A stretch of 64,000 bases of DNA from Pseudomonas migulae (GTDB taxonomy: Bacteria; Pseudomonadota; Gammaproteobacteria; Pseudomonadales; Pseudomonadaceae). The stretch spans positions 4,824,501-4,888,500 of the forward strand of contig NZ_JALJWR010000001.1 of the NCBI RefSeq assembly GCF_024169315.1, given 5' to 3'. Of this stretch, positions 53,006 through 60,040 are shown piece after piece (the stretch's first letter is position 1; every line of letters starts with the position of its first letter). A program made the position numbers and the translations under genes. Below the pieces are notes generated by a model, which searched no databases, was not told the origin of the DNA, and worked only from the letters and a program-made list of their open reading frames with translations.

Positions 53006-53093
53006 CCTGTAGGAGCATGACTTGCCCGCGAAGGCGTCCTTGAAGCCCATGAAAAGTTCAAGGACGCCTTCGCGGGCAAGCCATGCTCCTACA
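53006..53093. repeat. REP pair, GTAGGAGC type, very long perfect inner stem
   Basis: Arms CTGTAGGAGCATGACTTGCC and complement are continued by GCGAAGGCGTCCTTGAA / TTCAAGGACGCCTTCGC, giving about 37 paired bases per side around a loop of about 13 bases. It sits in the gap between the aminotransferase and HopJ genes. The arm carries CATGACT where others have GAGGCT, changed in both arms. Confidence 0.9.
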
Positions 53094-53100
53094 AAAAGCT

Positions 53101-53439
53101 TTAGCGGCGGGTCAGTGGCTGCCGGGTGAATTTCACACCGGCCAATCCATGGGCAATCAACGCACGAATATTCCCGTGATCGCTGCCTTCAGGCGTCGCC
53201 ACGACCGAGCGGTAGTGCTCGCCAAACGCCAACAGCGCTTCTTCATCGCTCAGGCCTTCCAGCAGCGCCAGACCCAGGGTCTTGCACGAACCTTCGTTCT
53301 GCCCGGCGGCGTTTTCCACACCGCCGTTGTTGAACGCCTGGGGCTGGTAGTCGTAAGCCGACGCGATGAACGCCAGGGTGTCGGCAAAAACGTGTTCGCC
53401 GCTCTTGAGACTCGCGCGCAGGGTGTTCAAATCACTCAT
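53101..53439 (-). CDS. HopJ-family protein
   Basis: 112 aa of the HopJ family, named after a Pseudomonas syringae protein once listed as a type III effector. Family segments are YDYQPQAFNNGG, NEGSCKTLGLALL and GSDHGNIRALI. The family is widespread in environmental bacteria lacking type III secretion and there is no secretion system here, so an effector role is unlikely; function unknown. It overlaps the end of the DUF1244 gene by 8 bases. Confidence 0.87.
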   Translation of the reverse strand: MSDLNTLRASLKSGEHVFADTLAFIASAYDYQPQAFNNGGVENAAGQNEGSCKTLGLALLEGLSDEEALLAFGEHYRSVVATPEGSDHGNIRALIAHGLAGVKFTRQPLTRR

Positions 53440-53728
53440 TGGGTTTTCCTTTGGCGAATGCCGCTTGTTGGTCGGCGCTGGCTTCTTGCTGGTATTGGGC
53501 TTTCCACTCGGCGTACGGCATGCCGTAGATCACTTCGCGGGCGTCATCGAGGCTGACCTCGATCTGGCGTTCGTCTGCCGCGGCCTTGTACCACTTGGAC
53601 AGGCAATTGCGGCAGAAACCCGAGAGGTTCATCAGGTCGATGTTCTGCACATCCTTGCGGCTGTCCAGGTGCGCGACCAGCCGGCGGAAAGCGGCGGCTT
53701 CAAGTTCGAGGCGTTTTTGATCGTTCAT
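53432..53728 (-). CDS. DUF1244 family protein
   Basis: 98 aa cytoplasmic protein of the DUF1244 family. The conserved core is DLMNLSGFCRNCLSKWYKAAA, with two closely spaced cysteines (CRNC) that may bind metal, followed by YGMPYAEWKAQYQ. Function unknown. It is translationally coupled to HopJ and lies downstream of folX on the same strand, but a hairpin terminator stands between. Confidence 0.87.
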   Translation of the reverse strand: MNDQKRLELEAAAFRRLVAHLDSRKDVQNIDLMNLSGFCRNCLSKWYKAAADERQIEVSLDDAREVIYGMPYAEWKAQYQQEASADQQAAFAKGKPNE

Positions 53729-53764
53729 GGCGGGCTCTGTGCAATCGAATCGTGGCGCGGATGA

Positions 53765-53791
53765 TAAAAGCCTGGCGCACGATGCGCCAGA
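53765..53791 (-). terminator. Rho-independent terminator after folX (minus strand)
   Basis: On the minus strand CTGGCGC-ATCGT-GCGCCAG is followed by GCTTTTATC, 6 bp after the folX stop and 37 bp before the DUF1244 start. Confidence 0.75.
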
Positions 53792-53796
53792 CGCGG

Positions 53797-54168
53797 TCAG
53801 CGGCTTGCGGCCAGGGTGATCGACACCGACTCGGCGAAACGCAAGGCATGGGGCTTGTCGACTTCGACCTCGGCGTACAGCACTGAAGTGTTGGCCATCA
53901 CCAGGTCGAGAATTTCCTGGGTCAGCCGCTCGAGCAGGGCGAAGCGATTGCCTTCGACGTGAGCGATGATCGCCTTGGTGATGGTCCGGTAATTGAGCGC
54001 GTGATCGATGTCGTTGTCACGCACCGCTTCCTGAGCGGCGTACAGGATGGTCAGGTTGATCAGCACATCCTGCTTGTTGAGGATTTCATCCTCGTTGATC
54101 CCGATGAACGTCCGCAGGCACAGGTCCTTGACCCGGATGCGTGCCATTCCTGGTTGAAGTTGTGGCAT
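53797..54168 (-). CDS. folX: Dihydroneopterin triphosphate 2'-epimerase FolX
   Basis: 123 aa, the FolB/FolX fold. It epimerises dihydroneopterin triphosphate to the monapterin form. The core runs from [19 protein letters not shown] through [24 protein letters not shown] with the conserved Glu. With folM and folE upstream it makes tetrahydromonapterin, the cofactor of phenylalanine hydroxylase in P. aeruginosa. The ATG at 54168 follows folE by two bases; the longer frame is folE read out of frame. Confidence 0.93.
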   Translation of the reverse strand: MPQLQPGMARIRVKDLCLRTFIGINEDEILNKQDVLINLTILYAAQEAVRDNDIDHALNYRTITKAIIAHVEGNRFALLERLTQEILDLVMANTSVLYAEVEVDKPHALRFAESVSITLAASR

Positions 54169-54170
54169 TG

Positions 54171-54731
54171 CTACTTGCTCCGTCCAATCAATTGCAGGAA
54201 CTCCTGGCGGGTGTTGCTCGACTCGCGGAAGGCGCCGAGCATCACCGAGGTGTTCATGGTCGAATTCTGTTTTTCGACGCCGCGCATCATCATGCACATG
54301 TGTTGGGCTTCGATGACCACCGCGACACCCGCGGCATCGGTCACCTGTTGCACCGCGTCGGCGATTTGCCGGGTGAGGTTTTCCTGGATTTGCAGGCGAC
54401 GGGCGAACATGTCCACCAACCGCGCAATCTTCGACAGGCCCAGCACTTTACCCGTTGGAATATAAGCCACATGCGCCTTGCCGATGAAGGGCAACAGGTG
54501 ATGTTCACACAGTGAATACAGTTCGATGTTGTCGACAATGATCATTTCATCGTTATCGGAGGCGAATAACGCGCCGTTGACGATTTCTTCAACACATTGA
54601 TCATAACCGTGACACAGGTACTGCATGGCTTTGGCCGCGCGCACCGGGGTATCGAGCAAGCCTTCGCGGTCGGGATTTTCACCGAGGCCGATGAGGACCT
54701 CGCGATAGCTCTGGGACAGGGATAACGTCAT
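54171..54731 (-). CDS. folE: GTP cyclohydrolase I FolE
   Basis: 186 aa. It converts GTP to 7,8-dihydroneopterin triphosphate. Zinc ligands are in LCEHHLLPF and the later Cys in [10 protein letters not shown]; the substrate loop is [10 protein letters not shown]. Pseudomonads usually have more than one folE-like gene, and this copy, between folM and folX, is the one dedicated to tetrahydromonapterin. Confidence 0.95.
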   Translation of the reverse strand: MTLSLSQSYREVLIGLGENPDREGLLDTPVRAAKAMQYLCHGYDQCVEEIVNGALFASDNDEMIIVDNIELYSLCEHHLLPFIGKAHVAYIPTGKVLGLSKIARLVDMFARRLQIQENLTRQIADAVQQVTDAAGVAVVIEAQHMCMMMRGVEKQNSTMNTSVMLGAFRESSNTRQEFLQLIGRSK

Positions 54732-54752
54732 GGAACATCCTCGCGGGGCAAT

Positions 54753-55463
54753 CTATTTGAGGTGCCGTCCGCCGTTGACGGTCAGGGTCGTGCCGGTGAC
54801 ATACGGGTTGTCGAGCAAATAACGCAGGCTCTGGTAGATCACTTCGCTGCCGGGTTCGATGCCCAGCGCAGACTTGGCCAGGGCTTTGGCGCGGTAGGCC
54901 GCATCGTCGTCGGGACTAAACAGTAGCAGGGCTGGGGAGATGCCGTTGACCTTGATGTCCGGTGCGTACTTCGCGGCGAAGGACAAAGTGAGACTGTCGA
55001 GCCCGGCTTTGCTGGCGCAATAGCCGATGTGTTTGCTGCTGCCCCTGCGGGTGACGTCATCACTGATGTGCACGATGTCGGCCGGGCTCGAGCGTTGCAG
55101 CAAGTCGGCGCAGTGCAGGTTGATCAGGTAGGGCGCGAGCATGTGCACGCTGAACAGGCGGGTGAACGCTGCGGCATCGGTGTCCGGTGTTTCGGCCAGC
55201 CATTCGGAGGCGTTGTGGATGATTGCGCGCAAGCGGTCTGTGTGGGTTTTCAGTTCGCTGATGAAGGCGAAGATCCCGGCTTCGGTTGAGAAATCCGCGA
55301 AGACCGCCGTCGCCCCCAGGTCACGCAATGCCTGTACGCCGGGACGTTCAGTGCGATAGCTGAAGATCACGGCATGGCCGTCTTCAAGCAAACGCCGCGC
55401 ACAGTGCAGACCGACACGCTGGCCGGCACCGGTAATGAGGATCGGGGCGGAGGAAGAAGTCAT
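54753..55463 (-). CDS. folM: Dihydromonapterin reductase FolM
   Basis: 236 aa short-chain dehydrogenase. The cofactor motif is ITGAGQRVGLHCARRL (TGxxxRxG variant typical of pteridine reductases), and the catalytic YCASKAG follows. It reduces dihydromonapterin (and dihydrofolate weakly) to the tetrahydro form. The ATG at 55463 (MTSSSAP) is chosen over the one at 55490 because homologues begin near the nucleotide motif. It heads folM-folE-folX. Confidence 0.93.
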   Translation of the reverse strand: MTSSSAPILITGAGQRVGLHCARRLLEDGHAVIFSYRTERPGVQALRDLGATAVFADFSTEAGIFAFISELKTHTDRLRAIIHNASEWLAETPDTDAAAFTRLFSVHMLAPYLINLHCADLLQRSSPADIVHISDDVTRRGSSKHIGYCASKAGLDSLTLSFAAKYAPDIKVNGISPALLLFSPDDDAAYRAKALAKSALGIEPGSEVIYQSLRYLLDNPYVTGTTLTVNGGRHLK

Positions 55464-55522
55464 GAACGGCTCGCGTCGCGGTAAGAGCAAAACTATACCA
55501 GCGACGAGCCGTGAGGTGGCTT

Positions 55523-55629
55523 TTGTAGGCGCGAGGCTTGCCCGCGAAAGCGGTGTAACAGTCGACAGATTTGTGTGCCCGGTACACCGCTTTCGCGGGC
55601 AAGCCGGATCGCACCGCTCGCTCCTACAA
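55523..55629. repeat. REP pair, GTAGGAGCGAGGCTTGC type, with extended right arm
   Basis: Left arm TTGTAGGCGCGAGGCTTGCC; right arm GCAAGCCGGATCGCACCGC then TCGCTCCTACA, with an extra segment as in the copy at 39719. Inner stem AAAGCGGTGT / ACACCGCTTT. It lies between the divergently placed folM promoter and the end of the monooxygenase-like gene. Confidence 0.85.
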
Positions 55630-55634
55630 GGGGA

Positions 55635-56204
55635 TCAGTGGTTTTGAGTGGAGGCTTCGGTCGGCAACGGACGTGCGGATGTGCTGTTCAGCCACCCGGC
55701 CAGCATCCGGGTCGACAGTGGAATAAAGAAGTAGACCATCAACGGCGTCAGACACAGCGTACTGATCAACACCCGAGGCAGCAGGCTCATTTCACCGAGC
55801 AGCGGCCCCAGTACAAAGTTGAACAGCATCGACACCGGGAAGAACGCCAGCCAGATCGCGACGGCCTGTTTCCAGCGTGGCGGACGTTGGCCGGCAGCAC
55901 CGAACCAGCCTTCGATGCCGCTCACGCGGTGTTCTGTTTTATGCGCAAACAGGTCGCTGCCCCGTGCAAGCCAGGCGGTACGCGAGGCGGAATGCTCCCA
56001 CGCGTGCATGGTCTGCTCGTTGGCGAAGCGGAAAATAATCTGGAATTCGTCATCGTCGGGCGGCGGGGCGAGCACGCCTGAGCCGAGATAACCCTGGAAG
56101 TCGGTGGCCAGTTGTTCGCCTTCGCGCAACCAGGCCATCAGGTCCTGATAACGCCCATCGGCGACGCGACGCGCAACCATCAGCGTGACGGGTGAGGTAG
56201 ACAT
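55635..56204 (-). CDS. Antibiotic-biosynthesis-monooxygenase-domain membrane protein
   Basis: 189 aa. An N-terminal ABM (dimeric alpha-beta barrel) domain (residues about 5-95, SPVTLMVARRVADGRYQDL and FQIIFRFANEQTMHAWEHS) is joined to two C-terminal membrane helices (about 118-140 and 150-172). Such fusions are common in environmental bacteria; substrate and role are unknown. The ATG at 56204 (MSTSPVTLM) is the natural start. It is divergent from the MerR gene by 175 bp. Confidence 0.83.
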   Translation of the reverse strand: MSTSPVTLMVARRVADGRYQDLMAWLREGEQLATDFQGYLGSGVLAPPPDDDEFQIIFRFANEQTMHAWEHSASRTAWLARGSDLFAHKTEHRVSGIEGWFGAAGQRPPRWKQAVAIWLAFFPVSMLFNFVLGPLLGEMSLLPRVLISTLCLTPLMVYFFIPLSTRMLAGWLNSTSARPLPTEASTQNH

Positions 56205-56379
56205 TTTGTATCTCCGTATGACAATCGCGTGACTCCGGATAGGAGTTTCGCCAGGCGCAACACCGGGGTGGTGGGCTGCGTCTCGGAACAAGCAAGGATT
56301 ATTCCGGATTCTACAGGTTATGACCCTGACAATCGTTGCTCATCTATGTCTTGAATGATCATGGGGCAAGAGCGTTAAA

Positions 56380-57375
56380 ATGGGATCCAATTTAAACACG
56401 GACGTTGACTGCCTTATGCCTGTCCTGACTGACGATATCGCTGGTACTCAGACTTCCATTCCGATTGAACAGGAAGAGCTGTTTCCGATTCGCGAGGTGT
56501 CTCGGCTGACAGGCGTCAACCCGGTCACGCTGCGGGCATGGGAGCGCCGTTATGGTCTGATCCAGCCCAAGCGCACCGAAAGCGGGCATCGGTTGTACGC
56601 GATGGCCGATATCGAGCGGGTCCACAGTGTCCTTGCCTGGCTCGACCGCGGTGTTGCCGTCAGCAAGGTCGGCAAGATCCTGGCCCGGACCGCGCCGCTT
56701 CAAGCGCTGTCGCACCTCATCCCCAATGAACTGGTGCAAGCGGACTACGCGCAGTGGCAGGAACAGGTCAAGGCAGCCGTCAGTGCGTTTGATGAGGTGC
56801 AGCTGGAGCAGGTCTATGGACAGATTTTTTCCAGTTACCCCCTCACGGTGGCGTTCCAGGACATTCTGATTCCGCTCTGGCAGCAATTGCTGCAACGCCA
56901 TGAGGGGTTCGGTCAGACAAGCGAGTGGCTATTCCTGGATGGCTTTCTGCGTTCTCGCGTGTTGCAGCGTTTGTTGCTGGTGCGTGTCCAGCAGCCGCGC
57001 CGCGTGATTGTCGCTGCCCTTAACGATCAATGCCGCGAGCTTGACGTGCTGCTGACAGCGCTGTTTCTGAGCAGCGTCGATTCGGCGATTCAAGTGCTGG
57101 CGCTCGGTCAGCCCTTTGACGAATTGACCCTGGTTTGCGAAAGAGTCAAGCCACAGGCGTTGGTGTTGGTGTCCAATCATGCACCTGCCCATGAACTGCC
57201 GCGGCGTTTGAACCGGCTGGCCATGAGCCTGGATTGCCAGTTGATGCTCGCCGGCGATGCGTCCGATCTGGCGCAGGAGAACCTGGACGGATCGTCCATT
57301 GGCTGTCTGGGTAGCGAGGGAATGGTGATGCGTCAGCGCCTGAGAGTGTTCCTGGCAGGCAACCTGGATACCTGA
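56380..57375 (+). CDS. MerR-family regulator, LitR/CarH-like with degenerate B12 domain
   Basis: 331 aa. A MerR winged helix is at residues about 35-100 (FPIREVSRLTGVNPVTLRAWERRYGL), a helical linker at about 115-200 resembles the B12-binding cap, and a Rossmann-like region spans about 205-330. In cobalamin-dependent LitR/CarH the ligand motif reads DxHxxG; here the aligned segment is N-D-Q-C-R-E-L-D (215-222), with no His or Gly, and the WxxxxxxxxxEH cap motif has Trp183 in place of its His. It therefore fits the B12-independent class II LitR group, which in P. putida is tied to a short LOV photoreceptor. A LOV gene lies 670 bp away. It converges with the PilZ-like gene, one base between stops. 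Confidence 0.82.
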   Translation: MGSNLNTDVDCLMPVLTDDIAGTQTSIPIEQEELFPIREVSRLTGVNPVTLRAWERRYGLIQPKRTESGHRLYAMADIERVHSVLAWLDRGVAVSKVGKILARTAPLQALSHLIPNELVQADYAQWQEQVKAAVSAFDEVQLEQVYGQIFSSYPLTVAFQDILIPLWQQLLQRHEGFGQTSEWLFLDGFLRSRVLQRLLLVRVQQPRRVIVAALNDQCRELDVLLTALFLSSVDSAIQVLALGQPFDELTLVCERVKPQALVLVSNHAPAHELPRRLNRLAMSLDCQLMLAGDASDLAQENLDGSSIGCLGSEGMVMRQRLRVFLAGNLDT

Positions 57376-57376
57376 A

Positions 57377-57982
57377 TCAGAGGTGCAGGGCGGGATGCGT
57401 CAGCCGATGCTGCTGAAGGATGTACTGACGCAGGCGCTCGGTTTCGTCGGTGTCGCTCTGACTCAACTGATACGCGTAGAAACCGTTATCGGTTTCCTTT
57501 TCGAAGGTGCCGCGCATCGCGATCCGTTCATAGCCTGACGGGCTGAACCACAACGCGAAATGTTTGGGCGGTTTGGTCTTGTTGCGGACTTCCAGCAGGA
57601 CGCCCTTGAACGACACCTCGTGCACCCACATCGTACCGGGCTGGCCACTGGCATTTTCCAGCGCGACCGGCTCGTCGAGAACCAGGCGCCATGGCCGGAC
57701 CATCGGCCCGTCTTCATAGATGCTGGGGACGCCGAGGCGTAAATGCAGCGCATGAAATTCGTCTTCCACCAGATGCAGCGGGAAGGTCATTTGCTGATTT
57801 TCGAAATTGGCCTGGATGGTGACTTGCTCATGGGCGGCAAGGCGCGTGAGCAAGTCACGGATTTGCGAACCACCATTGACGAGCAGGCTCGACGTCGCAT
57901 CCCGCACATTGAGTTGCGGGTTGTGTTGCATGGTCTGGATAAAATCCAGCTCATCCTGGGTCAGGAGTGCGTCGCGTTGCAT
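57377..57982 (-). CDS. PilZ-domain-like protein
   Basis: 201 aa cytoplasmic protein with two parts: a YcgR-N-like N-terminal half (about residues 1-92, DLLTRLAAHEQVTIQANF) and a PilZ-like beta-barrel (about 95-195). The PilZ signature RxxxR...DxSxxG appears in altered form: R96-P-W-R99 is one residue short, and H-E122-V-S-F-K-G127 has Glu for the usual Asp. A C-terminal helix ERLRQYILQQHR is typical of PilZ proteins. It may bind c-di-GMP poorly or not at all. It lies 60 bp downstream of the LOV gene on the same strand, so it is probably in its operon. I am moderately sure of the domain call. Confidence 0.6.
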   Translation of the reverse strand: MQRDALLTQDELDFIQTMQHNPQLNVRDATSSLLVNGGSQIRDLLTRLAAHEQVTIQANFENQQMTFPLHLVEDEFHALHLRLGVPSIYEDGPMVRPWRLVLDEPVALENASGQPGTMWVHEVSFKGVLLEVRNKTKPPKHFALWFSPSGYERIAMRGTFEKETDNGFYAYQLSQSDTDETERLRQYILQQHRLTHPALHL

Positions 57983-58042
57983 GGTCTGCTCGAATGAAAA
58001 TGAAATAGTTACAAGGCCACTGGTGATTGTAGTTAATGACAA

Positions 58043-58519
58043 TCAATTCTCGTTTTTGTTTTCGCCGTTCGTCGCTTTTAGCGCGGCAAGCTCTTTTTGA
58101 AGCTCGGCCACTTGCGCCTCAAGCTGTGAAACCCGCTGCTGCGCTTTGACTTGAAGGGTGACGTCTTTTTGCACGCCGACAAAATAAGTCTGACCGTCGC
58201 TCGGGTTTTTCACCGTAGAAAGCGACAGCTCATTCCAGAATGGGGTGCCGTCCTTGCGGTAATTGCGCAGGATTTCCCGGCAAGAGCCGCCGCTGTCCAA
58301 CGCTTCGCGAATCAACGGCAGCGCATCCTGGTCGCGGTCTCCTGACTGCAGAAAGCGGCAATCCTGGTAGAGGATTTCTTCGCTGGTGTAACCGGTCAGG
58401 CGTTCGAACGCCGGGTTGACGTAAATCAGAATGTTGTCTTGCTCGCCTTCTTTTTCGGCGATCACAATGCCGTCGTTAGACGCGTTGATCACCATTTGCA
58501 GCAGTTGCGCGTTGATCAT
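58043..58519 (-). CDS. Short LOV-domain blue-light photoreceptor
   Basis: 158 aa. A single LOV/PAS domain (residues about 5-122) with the photoactive cysteine C54 in YQDCRFLQ, the flavin-contacting Asn of YVNPAF and FWNEL, and the conserved Gln117 in FVGVQKDV. A short C-terminal coiled coil (about 125-150, VSQLEAQVAELQKELAAL) replaces any output domain, as in the short LOV proteins PpSB1 and PpSB2 of P. putida. Blue light should form a Cys-FMN adduct and change dimer geometry. The ATG at 58519 has GGAAGGG eight bases upstream. It is divergent from the flavodoxin gene by about 100 bp and precedes the PilZ-like gene. Confidence 0.92.
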   Translation of the reverse strand: MINAQLLQMVINASNDGIVIAEKEGEQDNILIYVNPAFERLTGYTSEEILYQDCRFLQSGDRDQDALPLIREALDSGGSCREILRNYRKDGTPFWNELSLSTVKNPSDGQTYFVGVQKDVTLQVKAQQRVSQLEAQVAELQKELAALKATNGENKNEN

Positions 58520-58622
58520 TGAAGAATCCCTTCCTGATTGATTGACGTTCTGCATTCTAAAAGAACAATGGGGTCTGTGCTGTTAATATCCCGGTCTTTT
58601 AGTCAGCTTCAGGATCAGATTG

Positions 58623-59081
58623 ATGAAAGTCGCCATCCTTTCCGGCTCGGTGTACGGCACGGCTGAAGAAGTCGCCCGCCACGCTGCGAGCATTTTGAAA
58701 ACTGCAGGATTCGAAACCTTCCACAACCCGCGTGCGAGCCTCGCCGATGTCCAGGCCTTCGGCCCCGAAGCGTTTCTGGCGGTGACGTCGACCACCGGCA
58801 TGGGTGAACTGCCGGACAACCTGCAACCCTTGTATTTCGCCATTCGCGATCAGTTGCCGGCGGCCTGGTGTGGTTTGCCGGGCGCTGTCATCGGCCTGGG
58901 TGATGCGAGCTACGGCGACACGTTCTGCGGCGGTGGCGAACTGATGCGTGAGCTGTTCGGCGAACTGGGCATCCGCGAAGTGCTGCCGATGCTGCGCCTG
59001 GACGCCAGCGAAAGCGTCACGCCGGAAACCGATGCCGAGCCTTGGCTGGCGGAACTGGTCACAGCCCTGCAGGGCAGTTGA
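58623..59081 (+). CDS. Flavodoxin (MioC-like)
   Basis: 152 aa single-domain flavodoxin. The FMN phosphate loop SGSVYGTAEEVA is at residues about 6-17, and the isoalloxazine loops are TSTTGMGELPDN and LGDASYGDTFCGGG. Length suits MioC or YqcA-type proteins, which serve as electron donors in roles such as biotin synthesis; the partner is unknown. The ATG at 58623 is used; a TTG at 58620 is immediately before it. It is divergent from the LOV gene. Confidence 0.9.
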   Translation: MKVAILSGSVYGTAEEVARHAASILKTAGFETFHNPRASLADVQAFGPEAFLAVTSTTGMGELPDNLQPLYFAIRDQLPAAWCGLPGAVIGLGDASYGDTFCGGGELMRELFGELGIREVLPMLRLDASESVTPETDAEPWLAELVTALQGS

Positions 59082-59257
59082 AGAGGGGCGCTGCGCCGTT
59101 GCTGGCGTCGGTACTTTGACATGGATCCACGCTTGTTTGCGCACTGACTCGCTAGGCCATCAAGCTGGCTGCCAATGCAACTACACGAACCTCGAGGGCT
59201 GACTAGACTCGGTAGTCATTGGAAACACTCCATAATAAAAAAGTGAGGTTCCTTGCC

Positions 59258-60040
59258 GTGAGCGTAACCCCCCTCCAATCGTCCTCCAGCGTCAAAGACC
59301 AGGTCAGCGCCGCCGAGTGGCAGGCCCGCGTCGATCTCGCGGCCTGCTATCGCCTGGTCGCCCTACATGGTTGGGATGATCTGATTTTCACGCATATTTC
59401 CGCCAAGGTGCCTGGCACCGAAGACTTCCTGATCAACCCGTTCGGGCTGATGTTTCACGAGATCACGGCGTCGAGCCTGGTGAAGGTCGATCAGGCCGGC
59501 AACAAGCTGATGGACAGCCCTTACGAGATCAATCCGGCGGGCTACACCATCCACAGCGCCGTGCATGAAGTTCGCCACGATGTGGTTTGCGTGCTGCATA
59601 CCCATACGGCGTCAGGCGTTGCGGTGTCGGCGCAGAAGCAAGGCATTCTGCCAATCAGCCAGCAATCGTTGTTTGTCCTGTCCAGCCTGGCCTACCACGC
59701 CTACGAAGGCGTTGCGCTGAACCATGAAGAAAAGGCGCGGCTGCAAGCCGACCTCGGCGAAAACAATTTCCTGATGCTGCACAACCACGGTCTGCTGACC
59801 TGTGGCGGCACCATCGCCGATACGTTCCTGATGATGTTCACCTTTCAGCGCGCCTGCGATATCCAGGTGATGGCGCAGAACGGTGGCGCTGAACTGATCG
59901 CTATCGAACCGCAGATTCTGGCGGGCGCCAAGGCGATGATTGCCGGCGTCACCAAAAGCGCACAAGGAATGGGGGGCGCACTGGCCTGGCCAGCGTTGCT
60001 GCGCAAACTCGATCAACAAGACCCGGGTTATAAACTCTGA
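59258..60040 (+). CDS. Class II aldolase/adducin family protein
   Basis: 260 aa of the class II aldolase/adducin (L-fuculose-phosphate aldolase AraD-like) family. Zinc ligands are His in VLHTHTASGVAVSA and His in LHNHGLLTCGG, and the N-terminal ACYRLVALHGWDDLIFTHIS is characteristic. Members range from aldolases to epimerases to non-enzymatic proteins, so substrate is unknown. I choose the GTG at 59258 (GAGG upstream, starts MSVTPLQ); an alternative frame start at 59219 lacks homology. Its stop overlaps the alpha/beta hydrolase start by one base. Confidence 0.84.
   Translation: MSVTPLQSSSSVKDQVSAAEWQARVDLAACYRLVALHGWDDLIFTHISAKVPGTEDFLINPFGLMFHEITASSLVKVDQAGNKLMDSPYEINPAGYTIHSAVHEVRHDVVCVLHTHTASGVAVSAQKQGILPISQQSLFVLSSLAYHAYEGVALNHEEKARLQADLGENNFLMLHNHGLLTCGGTIADTFLMMFTFQRACDIQVMAQNGGAELIAIEPQILAGAKAMIAGVTKSAQGMGGALAWPALLRKLDQQDPGYKL

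Noticed and set aside
53101..53439. HopJ as a type III secreted effector
   Set aside because: No type III secretion genes, hrp box or chaperone are nearby, and the family is common in non-pathogens; I treat the name as historical.
56205..56379. A LitR-type operator (TGTACA-like half sites) upstream of the MerR gene, and at 58520-58622
   Set aside because: No convincing half-site pair was found by eye in either interval.
56380..57375. Cobalamin-dependent light sensor (CarH type)
   Set aside because: The His and Gly of the B12-binding DxHxxG motif are absent and the cap motif His is replaced, so direct light sensing by B12 is unlikely.
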